A DNA stretch of 32,619 nt from Deltaproteobacteria bacterium (GCA_020345765.1 CP070770.1:2686177-2718795), one strand, 5' to 3'. Positions 23,007 to 31,607 are shown, counted from the stretch's first letter. Notes: generated from the letters alone by a model not told the origin. Numbers and translations: made by a program.

Positions 23007-25754
23007 ATGGCAAAAAAGTATGTCTATTTCTTTGGCGGTAGTAAGGCTGAGGGCAGTGCAAAGATGAGAGAACTGCTGGGGGGCAAGGGGTCAAACCTTG
23101 CGGAGATGACCAGTATGGGAATCAGGGTTCCGGCGGGTTTTACCATCTCCACCGAGGTCTGTAACGAATATTATCAGAACAAGGAGAATTATCCCCCGGA
23201 ATTGGACAAGCAGGTCAGGGAGAATATAAAGAAGGTCGAGAAGGCAATGGGAGCAAAGTTCGGCGATAAAGAAGACCCGCTTTTACTCTCGGTGCGCTCG
23301 GGTGCCCGGGTTTCCATGCCGGGGATGATGGATACGGTTCTGAATCTGGGCCTGAACGATACTACCATCGAGGGTTTAGTCAAGAAATCAGGTGATCGGC
23401 GCTTCGCCTACGATTGCTACCGGAGGTTTGTCCAGATGTACGGGGATGTGGTGCTGGGATTAAAGCCGGAGGAGAAGGAGGAAGACTACTTCGAGGTTCT
23501 GATCGAAAAGAAGAAGAAGGATAGGGGAGTGAAGCTCGACACCGAGCTTACCGCTGATGACCTGGAGGATCTGGTCCGGCAGTTTAGGGAGATGATCCAT
23601 GAGAAAACCGGGGCCGAGTTTCCGGACGATCCTTACCAGCAGCTCTGGGGAGCAATAACTGCGGTTTTCGGTTCCTGGAATAACCGGCGGGCAATAGAGT
23701 ATCGAAAGATTAACAAGATTCCCGATCACTGGGGAACCGCGGTGAATGTCCAGAGTATGGTCTATGGGAATCTGGGTGATGATTCCGCAACCGGGGTGGC
23801 CTTTACCCGGGATCCCGCAAGCGGAGAGAAGAGATTTTACGGGGAGTTTCTGGTCAATGCCCAGGGTGAGGATGTAGTGGCAGGAATCCGCACACCCCGT
23901 CCAATAAACCGGGAAAGTAAGAAGGACGATAAATTGGTTTCCCTGGAAGAGGAGATGCCCGGGGTCTATCGGGAGCTGGAGGAGGTTTATCAAAAGCTGG
24001 AAGGGCATTTTCGGGAGATGCAGGACCTGGAGTTTACTATCCAGCAGGGGTCACTCTATCTTTTACAGACCCGCACCGGGAAGAGGACCGGGTTCGCTGC
24101 CGTGCGGATTGCGGTGGAAATGGTAGAGGAGGGCTTGATTAGTAAGGAAGAGGCGGTGCTTCGGGTAGCACCGGAGCAACTGGTGCAGCTCATGGCTCCT
24201 GTTTTCGACCAGGAGGAGAAATTTAAGGCGATTAAAGGAAACCGGCTTCTTGCCAAGGGATTGAACGCCAGCCCGGGTGCCGCTTCCGGCAAAGTGGTTT
24301 TCAGCGCGGAGGATGCCATCGCCCGGGCCGGGGAAAAGACCATCCTGGTCAGGTTGGAGACCTCTCCCGAGGATATCGGGGGGATGAATGTAGCCCAGGG
24401 AGTGCTTACTGCCCGGGGAGGGATGACCTCTCATGCCGCCGTCGTAGCCCGGGGCATGGGTAAACCCTGTGTGGCCGGTTGTGGCGAACTCGATATAAAT
24501 TATGCCAAAAAGGAATTCGTGGTTAGGGGAGAATCGGTCAGAGAAGGGGATTATATCTCAATCGACGGGATCGGCGGGGAGGTTATCAAGGGTGAGCTGA
24601 AGACCTATCCCTCGGAGATCGTCCAGGTACTGGTTAATGGGACGATGAAGAAAGAGGATTCACTTCTGGCCCAGCAATTCTTAGCGCTGATGAGCTGGGC
24701 GGATGATGTCCGCCGGCTCGGGGTAAGAACCAATGCGGACACACCCCGGGATGCCAGGGTAGCCCGGGGGTTCGGGGCGGAGGGGATCGGCCTCTGCCGG
24801 ACCGAGCATATGTTCTTCGGGGGAAACAGGATTGATTCGGTAAGGGAGATGATCCTGGCGGAAGATTTGGATGGTCGGAGGAAGGCCCTGGAAAAGTTGC
24901 TGCCCATGCAGAGAGAGGATTTTGTCGGAATCTTCAAGGAGATGGACGGCCTGCCGGTCATAATCAGACTTCTCGATCCCCCGCTGCACGAGTTCCTGCC
25001 GCACAAGGATGAGGAAATTGAGGAGATCGCCCGCACTCTGGGGGTCACTCCGGAAAAACTTCAGGCGAAGGTCGTCAGCCTCCAGGAATATAATCCTATG
25101 CTTGGTCACCGGGGATGCCGGTTGGGGATTAGTTATCCGGAGATTACCGAGATGCAGGCCCGGGCAATATTTGAGGCCGCGGTCGAGGTGAGCAAGGCGG
25201 GGATTAAGGTTATCCCAGAAGTAATGGTCCCGCTGGTGGGGGATGTGAGGGAATTCGTCAATCAGAAAGAGGTGATTGTCAGGGTGGCGGAGGAGGTAAT
25301 GCGGGATTCCGGGTTATCCAAGGCCGACGGATTCAAATATATGGTAGGAACGATGATCGAGGTTCCCCGGGCAGCGTTGACTGCTTCCGCGATTGCGAGG
25401 GAAGCCGAGTTCTTTTCCTACGGCACCAACGACTTGACCCAGATGTGCTTCGGGTTCAGCCGCGATGACGCTGATAAATTCCTGCCCGGATACGTAGAGC
25501 GGGGCATCCTACCTGCCCCCCCATTCCAGACGATCGACCGGGAAGGGGTGGGAGAATTAATAAGGATGGGGATTGAAAAGGGTAAAGCTGCCAAAGAGGA
25601 TTTAGAGGTGGGCATCTGCGGAGAGCACGGCGGGGACCCGGCTTCGGTGGAGTTCTGCCACCAGGTAGGGATGGACTATGTAAGCTGTTCTCCTTACCGG
25701 GTTCCCATAGCCAGATTGGCCGCCGCCCAGGCGGTATTGAAGCAGAGGAAATAG
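23007..25754 (+). CDS. ppdK: Pyruvate, phosphate dikinase
   Basis: A 915-residue PPDK that interconverts pyruvate + ATP + Pi and PEP + AMP + PPi. The N-terminal ATP-grasp domain starts YVYFFGGS..LLGGKGSNLAEM and includes LLSVRSGARVSMPGMMDT and VQSMVYGN. The central phosphohistidine domain has GGMTSHAAVVARGMGKPCV with His476. The C-terminal PEP/pyruvate TIM barrel has GLCRTEHMFF, MLGHRGCRLGI, MVGTMIEVPRAAL and GICGEHGGDP with Cys871. Length is slightly above the usual 870-900, with a Lys/Glu-rich stretch near 150-175. It could run either way: gluconeogenesis fed by the 2-oxoacid oxidoreductases, or PPi-dependent glycolysis. GAGAGGG precedes the ATG at a short distance. Confidence 0.97.
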   Translation: MAKKYVYFFGGSKAEGSAKMRELLGGKGSNLAEMTSMGIRVPAGFTISTEVCNEYYQNKENYPPELDKQVRENIKKVEKAMGAKFGDKEDPLLLSVRSGARVSMPGMMDTVLNLGLNDTTIEGLVKKSGDRRFAYDCYRRFVQMYGDVVLGLKPEEKEEDYFEVLIEKKKKDRGVKLDTELTADDLEDLVRQFREMIHEKTGAEFPDDPYQQLWGAITAVFGSWNNRRAIEYRKINKIPDHWGTAVNVQSMVYGNLGDDSATGVAFTRDPASGEKRFYGEFLVNAQGEDVVAGIRTPRPINRESKKDDKLVSLEEEMPGVYRELEEVYQKLEGHFREMQDLEFTIQQGSLYLLQTRTGKRTGFAAVRIAVEMVEEGLISKEEAVLRVAPEQLVQLMAPVFDQEEKFKAIKGNRLLAKGLNASPGAASGKVVFSAEDAIARAGEKTILVRLETSPEDIGGMNVAQGVLTARGGMTSHAAVVARGMGKPCVAGCGELDINYAKKEFVVRGESVREGDYISIDGIGGEVIKGELKTYPSEIVQVLVNGTMKKEDSLLAQQFLALMSWADDVRRLGVRTNADTPRDARVARGFGAEGIGLCRTEHMFFGGNRIDSVREMILAEDLDGRRKALEKLLPMQREDFVGIFKEMDGLPVIIRLLDPPLHEFLPHKDEEIEEIARTLGVTPEKLQAKVVSLQEYNPMLGHRGCRLGISYPEITEMQARAIFEAAVEVSKAGIKVIPEVMVPLVGDVREFVNQKEVIVRVAEEVMRDSGLSKADGFKYMVGTMIEVPRAALTASAIAREAEFFSYGTNDLTQMCFGFSRDDADKFLPGYVERGILPAPPFQTIDREGVGELIRMGIEKGKAAKEDLEVGICGEHGGDPASVEFCHQVGMDYVSCSPYRVPIARLAAAQAVLKQRK

Positions 25755-25763
25755 CTTTTTTAC

Positions 25764-25791
25764 TTGATATTTTTCTATTATTCGGTAAATT
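25764..25791 (+). promoter_or_regulatory. Predicted promoter of the cNMP-domain gene cluster
   Basis: TTGATA at 25764-25769 and TAAATT at 25786-25791, 16-base spacer. The downstream string ATTATAAGCAAA is identical to the one at the miaB promoter. The leader contains a small CTGCC GAA GGCAG hairpin (25813-25825). Confidence 0.45.
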
Positions 25792-25853
25792 ATAAGCAAA
25801 CGGTTTTTTAAACTGCCGAAGGCAGAGAGGTTTTCACTAATTAAGGAGAGATT

Positions 25854-26345
25854 ATGGCAAAGATAAAGACATTGAAAGAAAGCGAGTTGTTTAAAGACCT
25901 GAGTGATAAAGAGATTGCTGTTGTTTCTCAGATAGCCACTGAAAAGACGATACCGAAGAATACCCCGCTGTTTGTGGAGAATATGCTGGGCGAGTCACTA
26001 TTTATTATTAAATCTGGTTCGGTTCAGATCTCGAAGGTAATCCCCGAAGAAGGGGAACGGAACCTGCTCAGCCTCGGTCCCGGCGATTTCTTTGGTGAGA
26101 TGGCCCTGCTGAACGGTGGGGCACGGATGGTCTCGGCAAAAACGATCGAGGAAACCGATTTGTTGGTAATTAACCACGATGATTTCAAGGCGTTGATGGA
26201 TAAGGAGCCGGCCGGCTGTCTCAAATTTTTACAGGGGATTATTAAAATTTTTGTTAACAGAATAAGAGATAATACCCAGCTTATCAATGAATTTATCGCC
26301 TGGAAAGCAAAGAGCAAAGGGAATGGTAGCGATGTATTAACATGA
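25854..26345 (+). CDS. Cyclic nucleotide-binding domain protein (stand-alone)
   Basis: A 163-residue protein made almost entirely of one CRP-type cNMP-binding beta-roll: LKESELFKDLSDKEIAVV at the start, then LFIIKSGSVQISK, and the phosphate-binding cassette region GPGDFFGEMALLNGGARMVSAKT. The Gly-Glu of the cassette is present, while the usual Arg-Ser/Thr is shifted (ARMVSA), so real ligand binding is open. No helix-turn-helix follows; the last 40 residues are a helix (FLQGIIKIFVNRIRDNTQLINEF). It is therefore more likely a ligand-sensing partner than a transcription factor. TTAAGGAGAG lies six bases before the ATG. The TGA stop overlaps an ATG of the next reading frame (ATGA at 26342). Confidence 0.82.
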   Translation: MAKIKTLKESELFKDLSDKEIAVVSQIATEKTIPKNTPLFVENMLGESLFIIKSGSVQISKVIPEEGERNLLSLGPGDFFGEMALLNGGARMVSAKTIEETDLLVINHDDFKALMDKEPAGCLKFLQGIIKIFVNRIRDNTQLINEFIAWKAKSKGNGSDVLT

Positions 26346-26404
26346 AGATTATTAATAACCAGATCCCCGCCTCCTCAGAATTTTGGAAGGGAAAAGCAAT
26401 AAAT

Positions 26405-27028
26405 ATGAAGAGGCACTTACTAATATTGCCTGCCTTGATTGGCCTTTTTATTTTATTGGCTGGGTGCGGGGTCAAATTTATCCCGGTTGCTTCACCCGGC
26501 GCAGAGATTGATCAAAAGGAAAATGCGATTTCCCTGGAAAAGGATGGAATACGAGTTACCGTTCAGGCGGCAAAACCCCGTCATACTCCCTATTGGACGG
26601 AAGGTCATCTGACCTCTTTTCTGGTTAACATCTGCAACGGCACTTCCCGAGACATTTCGGTTGACCCGGTAAATTTTATTCTATTTGATGAGGAGAAAAA
26701 TCAATATAATGCCATTGCTCCCCAGGACATCGCCGCGCACGGAGGACGTTACCGAATTTCCCCTTTTTTCGGTCTTTCTTACTGGTATGGCTTCCCCGAT
26801 AGCTATTATTTCCGTACGTCCTTTCCGGTTTATTATTACGGAGATGGCTCCGGGGAGTTGTTCTGGAGAAGTCTGCCCCCGACGGAGATAAAGCCCGAGG
26901 CCAAAGTTTCCGGGCTTGTCTGTTTCAAGGCGGAGCCGAAGGCCGGCGAGACGGTGCGTCTGATCGCAGTTGTCAGGGAGACGGAAAAGGACGTTATAAA
27001 CTTTGAATTTACTTTTTCCACGAGGTAA
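26405..27028 (+). CDS. Putative lipoprotein of unknown function
   Basis: I do not recognise a family. The frame is open from ATG 26342, but ATG 26405 is preferred because it begins a textbook lipoprotein signal (MKRHLLILPALIGLFILLAGC) with lipobox LAGC; GGAAGGG lies 13 bases upstream, a slightly long spacing. The mature part (about 190 residues) looks all-beta: an N-terminal strand region ISLEKDGIRVTVQAA, a segment SFLVNICNGTSRDISVDPVNFILFDEE that resembles Ig-like or LEA/WHy-like folds on which proteins often carry extracytoplasmic conserved loops, then a Tyr/Phe-rich loop (SYWYGFPDSYYF, PVYYYGDGSG), and a final strand pair. It sits between the cNMP-domain gene and efp, all on one strand with short gaps. 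Confidence 0.68.
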   Translation: MKRHLLILPALIGLFILLAGCGVKFIPVASPGAEIDQKENAISLEKDGIRVTVQAAKPRHTPYWTEGHLTSFLVNICNGTSRDISVDPVNFILFDEEKNQYNAIAPQDIAAHGGRYRISPFFGLSYWYGFPDSYYFRTSFPVYYYGDGSGELFWRSLPPTEIKPEAKVSGLVCFKAEPKAGETVRLIAVVRETEKDVINFEFTFSTR

Positions 27029-27033
27029 AGATC

Positions 27034-27594
27034 ATGATTGATACTGCTGATTTCCGCCGGGGCAAGAAGATTGAGTTAGACGGCGAGGTCTATGAGATTG
27101 TGGATTTCCAGCATGCCCGGACCGCCCAGAGAAGGGCTTTTGTCCGCACCAAGCTGAAGAGTATCGCTACGGGGGCGGTTCAGGAACGGACCTTCTCCGC
27201 CGGAGAAAAGATTGCTCAACCCGAGTTCGAGGAAAGGCGGATGCAGTTCCTTTATCAGGAGGGAGAGCAATATAATTTTATGGATAATAAAACCTATGAG
27301 CAGATTACGCTGAGCGGGGAACAGGTGGGGGAGAGCAAGAAATTTCTTCAGGAGAATATTGAGTTAGTAATACAGTTTTTCAACTCCCGACCCATCGGCC
27401 TGATTCTCCCTATTACCGTTGAGTTTGAGGTTGTTGAGACCGATCCCGGATTTAAAGGTGATACCGCTACCGGCGGCAGTAAGCCCGCCCGGATATCTAC
27501 CGGGGCTACCGTCAATGTCCCTCTATTTGTAAATACCGGGGATAAAATAAAGATTGACACCAGGACCGGAGAGTATATCGAGAGAGTGAAATAG
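27034..27594 (+). CDS. efp: Translation elongation factor P with atypical domain-I loop
   Basis: A 186-residue EF-P, the factor that rescues ribosomes stalled at polyproline. All three domains are present: the KOW-like domain I (DFRRGKKIELDGEVYEIVDFQH), domain II (about 66-127) and the OB-fold domain III ending GDKIKIDTRTGEYIERVK. The loop that normally reads K-P-G-[K/R]-G-G-A-F, whose Lys or Arg enters the peptidyl-transferase centre and is often modified, reads R-T-A-Q-R-R-A-F here, so the tip residue is Gln (Gln32 in the alignment I make) and the PG is absent. The nucleotide frame there is clean. This means EpmA- or EarP-type modification of that residue is not possible. Starts five bases after the lipoprotein stop. 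Confidence 0.92.
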   Translation: MIDTADFRRGKKIELDGEVYEIVDFQHARTAQRRAFVRTKLKSIATGAVQERTFSAGEKIAQPEFEERRMQFLYQEGEQYNFMDNKTYEQITLSGEQVGESKKFLQENIELVIQFFNSRPIGLILPITVEFEVVETDPGFKGDTATGGSKPARISTGATVNVPLFVNTGDKIKIDTRTGEYIERVK

Positions 27595-27605
27595 ACTTTT
27601 TCTTC

Positions 27606-27734
27606 AGGGAATAGCACCCTCCTACGCCAAGGCTACGGAGGGCAGGGGGAATATAAAGGAGTATCAGGGAATTGCAGGGAGTGGGCGGACACGGAGATCC
27701 GCCCCTACGTAGGGGCCGAAGTCTCTGTCGGCCC
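27606..27734. repeat. Cluster of palindromic intergenic repeats after efp
   Basis: Four hairpins in 130 bases: CCCTCC..GCCAAGGC..GGAGGG (27617-27642); GGGCGGA (27683-27689) with TCCGCCC (27698-27704); the perfect palindrome CCCCTACGTAGGGG (27702-27715); and GGGCCGA (27713-27719) with TCGGCCC (27728-27734). CAGGGAATAGC and CAGGGAATTGCAGGGAG units similar to 638-670 lie at 27606 and 27665. May act as the transcription end of the efp operon. Confidence 0.75.
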
Positions 27735-27754
27735 AATGAGGGGATGTTAGGAAT

Positions 27755-27845
27755 TAGATCACTTGATTCCTTGAATCCTATTTTTTGTTATTTGGATTTT
27801 GTAATTTGAACTTTGAACCGTGAACTCTGAACTCTAAATCCCTAC
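27755..27845. repeat. Low-complexity GAATCC / GAACTTTGAAC repeats
   Basis: Degenerate tandem units (GATTCCTTGAATCC, TTGAACTTTGAACCGTGAACTCTGAACTC) fill the stretch between the palindromic cluster and the 3' end of the minus-strand lipoprotein gene. No coding potential is seen. Confidence 0.55.
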
Positions 27846-27876
27846 TGTCTCCTGCTTACTCTTTACTATTGCATAT

Positions 27877-28335
27877 CTATCTGCTCCGGATCTTTACCCT
27901 TATTACCTTCCACCCCTCGGGTGAAGGAATGATCAGATTGAGGGAGCCTCTCTGATCGACCGTGCTGAGGACGGACTCGTTGAAGCAGACCTCATAACCG
28001 GGATACTTTCCGAACTTCCCTCCTTCCCCGATAACCTCTATCACCCCATCATAAACCTTTCCGGTTACATGATAGAGGGTAAAATCGTATTCTCCGTCCG
28101 GATAAACCTTGTACTGGTAGGGATGGGAGAGAAGTTCGTCTTCGACGGTTACCCTGCTGTCGTCAACACACCTTATTTTCAGAAAGAAGGCACTTTTTTC
28201 CAACTCTCGCTTATCCTTCCGCTGTTTGATTGCCTGCTTTTCGATGAGCTCCTGTTGCCTGGCCACCTGGCAGGATGCACCGATCAGGACGATCAGGAAA
28301 AGTGCTGACCATTTAAATACCGATTTCTTTAACAT
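27877..28335 (-). CDS. Small putative lipoprotein with coiled-coil segment
   Basis: A 152-residue product I cannot assign. It has a lipoprotein signal peptide (MLKKSVFKWSALFLIVLIGASC) with lipobox GASC and Cys22. A charged helical stretch follows (QQELIEKQAIKQRKDKRELEKSAFFL, about 26-51), likely a coiled coil or linker. The remainder looks beta-rich (IRCVDDSRVTVEDELL, YKVYPDGEYDFTLYHVTG, IRVKIRSR at the end). The ribosome-binding site is excellent: AAAGGAGGG about 5-6 bases before the ATG. Its first 23 bases overlap the end of the endonuclease V gene, so the two are translated from one message. No functional link between them is known to me. Confidence 0.72.
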   Translation of the reverse strand: MLKKSVFKWSALFLIVLIGASCQVARQQELIEKQAIKQRKDKRELEKSAFFLKIRCVDDSRVTVEDELLSHPYQYKVYPDGEYDFTLYHVTGKVYDGVIEVIGEGGKFGKYPGYEVCFNESVLSTVDQRGSLNLIIPSPEGWKVIRVKIRSR

Positions 28336-28993
28336 TTTTCCCTCCTTTCATATGTGCCTGCCGGGTCGGCTCCGGCAGGCGGTATCCCCGGGTTGTATTC
28401 AAAACCAGTTCTATCGAGCTGGCAAGGTCGATCCGGTGACCCGGGGAGATAAATACCGGCTTGACCCCCTTCTTTGTGCGGAGCACGGCCCCCACAACAT
28501 TACCATTAATTCTCAATAATTCATAGCCCCCGGCTCTATCAGCTACCTCCCGGTGCTCTCCGGCCAGTCTTTTCTTGGCACAGCCGACCGTGGGCAGGTC
28601 CAGGATTAGTCCCAGGTGAGAGGCCAGACCCAGGCCCCGGGGGTGGGCGATCCCCTGGCCGTCAACGATCACTACATCGGGAATATTCTTAACCCTCTTG
28701 AATGCCTCCAGTAAGACCGGGGTTTCCCGGAAGGATAAGAGCCCGGGGATGTAGGGGAACTCAATTGGTCGGGTTGCCCCCGCCTCTTCGACGGGCGTTA
28801 ATTCCGGATACTTCAAGATCACAACCATAGCATAGAATCGAGCAATTTTTTTCGAGTAGGAGACATCCGCCCCGGCTACCAGTTTCGGGTTGGTAAATTC
28901 ACTTCGGATAATTAACCGGTCTCTCAGTTCGTTCTGGATCCTGACCGCTTCTTTATAGGATACCTTCCAGGGGTGAAGTGTCCTGATCTTCAC
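28313..28993 (-). CDS. nfi: Endonuclease V (deoxyinosine 3' endonuclease)
   Basis: A 226-residue endonuclease V, which nicks DNA (and in some organisms RNA) one base 3' of inosine to start repair of deaminated adenine. The metal-binding catalytic residues are in place: Asp43 in LVAGADVSY, Glu90 in YIPGLLSFRE and Asp111 in VIVDGQGIAHPR, with the later VGCAKK and SPGHRIDL blocks that the family shares. GTG at 28993 is the start that gives the normal N-terminal length; its upstream ribosome-binding site is weak. It is transcribed away from proA, with about 180 bases between the two starts, and overlaps the downstream lipoprotein gene. The catalytic set is complete, so activity is expected. Confidence 0.95.
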   Translation of the reverse strand: MKIRTLHPWKVSYKEAVRIQNELRDRLIIRSEFTNPKLVAGADVSYSKKIARFYAMVVILKYPELTPVEEAGATRPIEFPYIPGLLSFRETPVLLEAFKRVKNIPDVVIVDGQGIAHPRGLGLASHLGLILDLPTVGCAKKRLAGEHREVADRAGGYELLRINGNVVGAVLRTKKGVKPVFISPGHRIDLASSIELVLNTTRGYRLPEPTRQAHMKGGKNVKEIGI

Positions 28994-29089
28994 TTTCTGA
29001 ATGAATTAACTGCTTGTTAATAGCGTCTTTGCCGGTAGGTTCTATTAGTAATTTAATAACATATTTTAAAGCCGAAGGCAAAAACTGTT

Positions 29090-29118
29090 TTGACAAAATG
29101 TAAGATATTTGCTATATT
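29090..29118 (+). promoter_or_regulatory. Predicted proA-proB promoter
   Basis: TTGACA at 29090-29095, exactly 17 bases, TATATT at 29113-29118, with TG at 29110-29111 forming an extended -10. About 50 bases of leader to proA. The best-scoring promoter by eye in the window. Confidence 0.72.
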
Positions 29119-29176
29119 TAGCTCCGTTCGGGACGGAAATGAAACACAACAGACACGATCTCCGGCAAGATAGATA

Positions 29177-30472
29177 ATGCAGATCGAAGAGAAAGCACGG
29201 TTAGCTCGATACGCCTCAATCCGGATGGCCGTACTGGCTTCCGAAAAGAAGGAACAGGCATTAAAAGCTATCGCCCAGGCCCTGAGAAATAAAGAGCGGG
29301 ATATCGTTTCCGCCAATCAGGCCGACCTGGCGCAGGCCGAGAAGGATAATCTGCCGGAGGTATTGATTAAGCGTCTGAAGTTCGGCAAGGAAAAACTCGA
29401 GGAGGCAATAGCCGGCATCGAAAAGCTCATCGAACTGCCCGATCCGGTAGGTAAAACGCTGAGCTGTACGGAACTGGATACCGACCTGGAGCTGTATAAG
29501 GTAAGCTGTCCGATCGGGGTTCTGGGGGTTATTTTCGAGTCGCGGCCGGACGCACTGGTTCAGATCTCCACATTAGCACTAAAAAGCGGTAATGTCGTGC
29601 TGCTTAAAGGAGGCTCGGAGGCGGCCCATTCCAATAGGACCCTGACGGATATAGTCGGTGAGGCGAACGAAGGGGTAGGGCTGCCGTCCGGGTGGATACA
29701 GATGCTCGAGACCCGCCAGGATGTGCGGGTCCTGCTGGAGCTGGATGACTATATTGACCTGGTTATCCCCCGCGGTTCTAATGCCTTCGTAAAATACATA
29801 ATGGATAATACCCGGATCCCCGTGCTGGGTCATGCCGACGGTATCTGCCATGTCTATATCGACGTTCAGGCGGATATGGCCAAGGCGCTGAGGGTGGCCT
29901 TCGATGCCAAATGCCAGTATCCGGCGGTATGCAATGCCATGGAAACCATGTTGGTCGATAAAAAGATTGCCCCGGAATTCCTGCCCCTTATTCAGGGTAG
30001 GTTAAAGGAGGCGGGCGTAGAGCTCCGGGGGGATAAAGAGACCCGCCGGATAATCGAATGCAATGCCGCCCGTGAGGAAGACTGGCGGACGGAATATAAT
30101 GACCTGATCCTGGCAATCAGGGTCGTTGATGGGGTTGACCAAGCCATCGAACACATAAACACTTACGGGTCGCATCATACCGATGCGATTATCACCGAGG
30201 ACGAGCAGAAGGCAAGGAAATTCCTGGACCTGGTGGATTCAGCCGATGTCTTCTGGAACTGTTCGACCCGATTCTCGGACGGATACCGTTATGGGCTGGG
30301 AGCGGAAGTTGGTATCAGCACCAATAAGATCCATGCCCGCGGTCCCGTAGGGCTGGAGGGGCTGGTAATCTACAAGTGGATATTAATTGGCGACGGCCAT
30401 ACGGTTGAGGAATACTCCGGCAGGGACGCAAAGAAGTTCCGCCACCTACCCAAAGACAAAAGCTACCGATAA
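29177..30472 (+). CDS. proA: Gamma-glutamyl phosphate reductase (proline biosynthesis)
   Basis: A 431-residue NADPH-dependent aldehyde dehydrogenase-superfamily enzyme that reduces gamma-glutamyl phosphate to glutamate 5-semialdehyde, the second step of proline synthesis. It contains VIFESRPDALVQI (about 118-130), LKGGSEAAHSN, VIPRGSNAFVKYI and the catalytic block CQYPAVCNAMETMLV with Cys252 as the nucleophile, then the GLGAEVGISTNKIHARGPVGLEGL end block. Length is normal. The ATG at 29177 lacks a strong Shine-Dalgarno (AAGATAGAT upstream). The stop shares one base with the proB start (TAATG at 30470-30474), so the two enzymes, whose products form a channelled unstable intermediate, are translationally coupled. 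Confidence 0.97.
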   Translation: MQIEEKARLARYASIRMAVLASEKKEQALKAIAQALRNKERDIVSANQADLAQAEKDNLPEVLIKRLKFGKEKLEEAIAGIEKLIELPDPVGKTLSCTELDTDLELYKVSCPIGVLGVIFESRPDALVQISTLALKSGNVVLLKGGSEAAHSNRTLTDIVGEANEGVGLPSGWIQMLETRQDVRVLLELDDYIDLVIPRGSNAFVKYIMDNTRIPVLGHADGICHVYIDVQADMAKALRVAFDAKCQYPAVCNAMETMLVDKKIAPEFLPLIQGRLKEAGVELRGDKETRRIIECNAAREEDWRTEYNDLILAIRVVDGVDQAIEHINTYGSHHTDAIITEDEQKARKFLDLVDSADVFWNCSTRFSDGYRYGLGAEVGISTNKIHARGPVGLEGLVIYKWILIGDGHTVEEYSGRDAKKFRHLPKDKSYR

Positions 30473-31560
30473 TGAGAGATTTCAGCAAGGCCAAACGGAT
30501 CGTGATAAAAGTGGGAACTAATGTCCTGTCCAAGGAAAACTGGGTGGATAAAGACTTCCTGCGGGTTATTGCTCGGCAGATAGCGGGGCTGGTTAAACAG
30601 AACCGGCAGGTGATCCTGGTGACCAGCGGTGCGATCGGTATGGGTACCGAGGCCCTGGGGATAAGAAAACAACTCAGAGAAGTAAAGATGCGGCAGGCGT
30701 GCGCAGCGGTAGGGCAGGGTATTCTTATGCACGAATACCAGGAGGCGTTCCGCAAATACGGTCAGAAGGTGGCCCAGGTGCTCCTTACCAATAGGATCAT
30801 GAGTCAGCGCAGGAATTATCTGAATCTCAAAAATACCGTGGAGACACTGCTGGGCATGTCAGTAGTGCCCATCGTAAACGAAAATGACTGCGTTTCCATC
30901 GAGGAGATCGATCTGGCCTTCGGCGACAACGACCGGCTGTCCGCCCTGATGGCCTCGAAGATCGATGCGGAGCTGCTTATTATCCTGACCGATGTCGAGG
31001 GGCTCTACGATGGGGATCCCAAGGACCGGAAGGCAAAGCTCATCCCGGTAGTGAAGGAGGTCACCGAAGAGATCGCCGCGATGGCGGGCAGGGCCGGCTC
31101 GAAATACGCTACCGGGGGCATGGCGAGCAAGATCGAGGCTATTCGCATAGCCGCCAATGCCGGGTGTGAGATTGTCCTGGCCCATGGCCGCGAAAAAGAT
31201 GTTATCCTGCGGATCCTTAACGGAGAAGAGATCGGGACGCTGTTCCTGCCAAAGCGGCGCCTAAGTAACCGCAAGCGCTGGATCCTCAACAGCATGGCCA
31301 AAGGGGTGATAGAGGTTGATCCGGGGGCGGCCAAGGCGATCCGGGATAGCCGGAGCCTGCTGCTGGTAGGCATTACTAAAATAAGAGGGGATTTCTCGGC
31401 CGGCGACGTGGTTAATGTCGGCGATGTTGCCAAGGGGGTGTCCAAGTTTTCGGCCCGGCAGCTGCGCGATATGCTCATGGTAGATATAAGTCTGCTCAAG
31501 AGTATCAGCCAGAAACAAAAGGCGATTATTCACGCCAACGATATGGTTATCCACCGCTGA
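30472..31560 (+). CDS. proB: Glutamate 5-kinase with C-terminal PUA domain
   Basis: A 362-residue kinase that phosphorylates glutamate at the gamma carboxylate, the first and usually proline-inhibited step of proline synthesis. The amino-acid kinase domain (about 1-255) has KVGTNVLSK, VTSGAIGMG, the substrate loop NENDCVSIEEIDLAFGDND, TDVEGLYDGDP and the YATGGMASKIEAI block. The PUA domain (about 275-355: GVIEVDPGAAKAIRDS, LLLVGITKIRGDFSAGDVVNV) is the common bacterial form. In this operon proA comes first, the reverse of the Escherichia coli order. It begins on the last base of the proA stop codon. 47 bases later the hicA pseudogene begins; no terminator is obvious. Confidence 0.97.
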   Translation: MRDFSKAKRIVIKVGTNVLSKENWVDKDFLRVIARQIAGLVKQNRQVILVTSGAIGMGTEALGIRKQLREVKMRQACAAVGQGILMHEYQEAFRKYGQKVAQVLLTNRIMSQRRNYLNLKNTVETLLGMSVVPIVNENDCVSIEEIDLAFGDNDRLSALMASKIDAELLIILTDVEGLYDGDPKDRKAKLIPVVKEVTEEIAAMAGRAGSKYATGGMASKIEAIRIAANAGCEIVLAHGREKDVILRILNGEEIGTLFLPKRRLSNRKRWILNSMAKGVIEVDPGAAKAIRDSRSLLLVGITKIRGDFSAGDVVNVGDVAKGVSKFSARQLRDMLMVDISLLKSISQKQKAIIHANDMVIHR

Positions 31561-31607
31561 TTGCAAAATTGACAAAATTGGAATAAGATATTAACTCAAA
31601 TAAATTA

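Noticed and set aside
31569..31606. TTGACA before hicA as a promoter
   Set aside because: Good -35 but no -10 at an acceptable spacing; the best A/T-rich match is at 14 or 26 bases.
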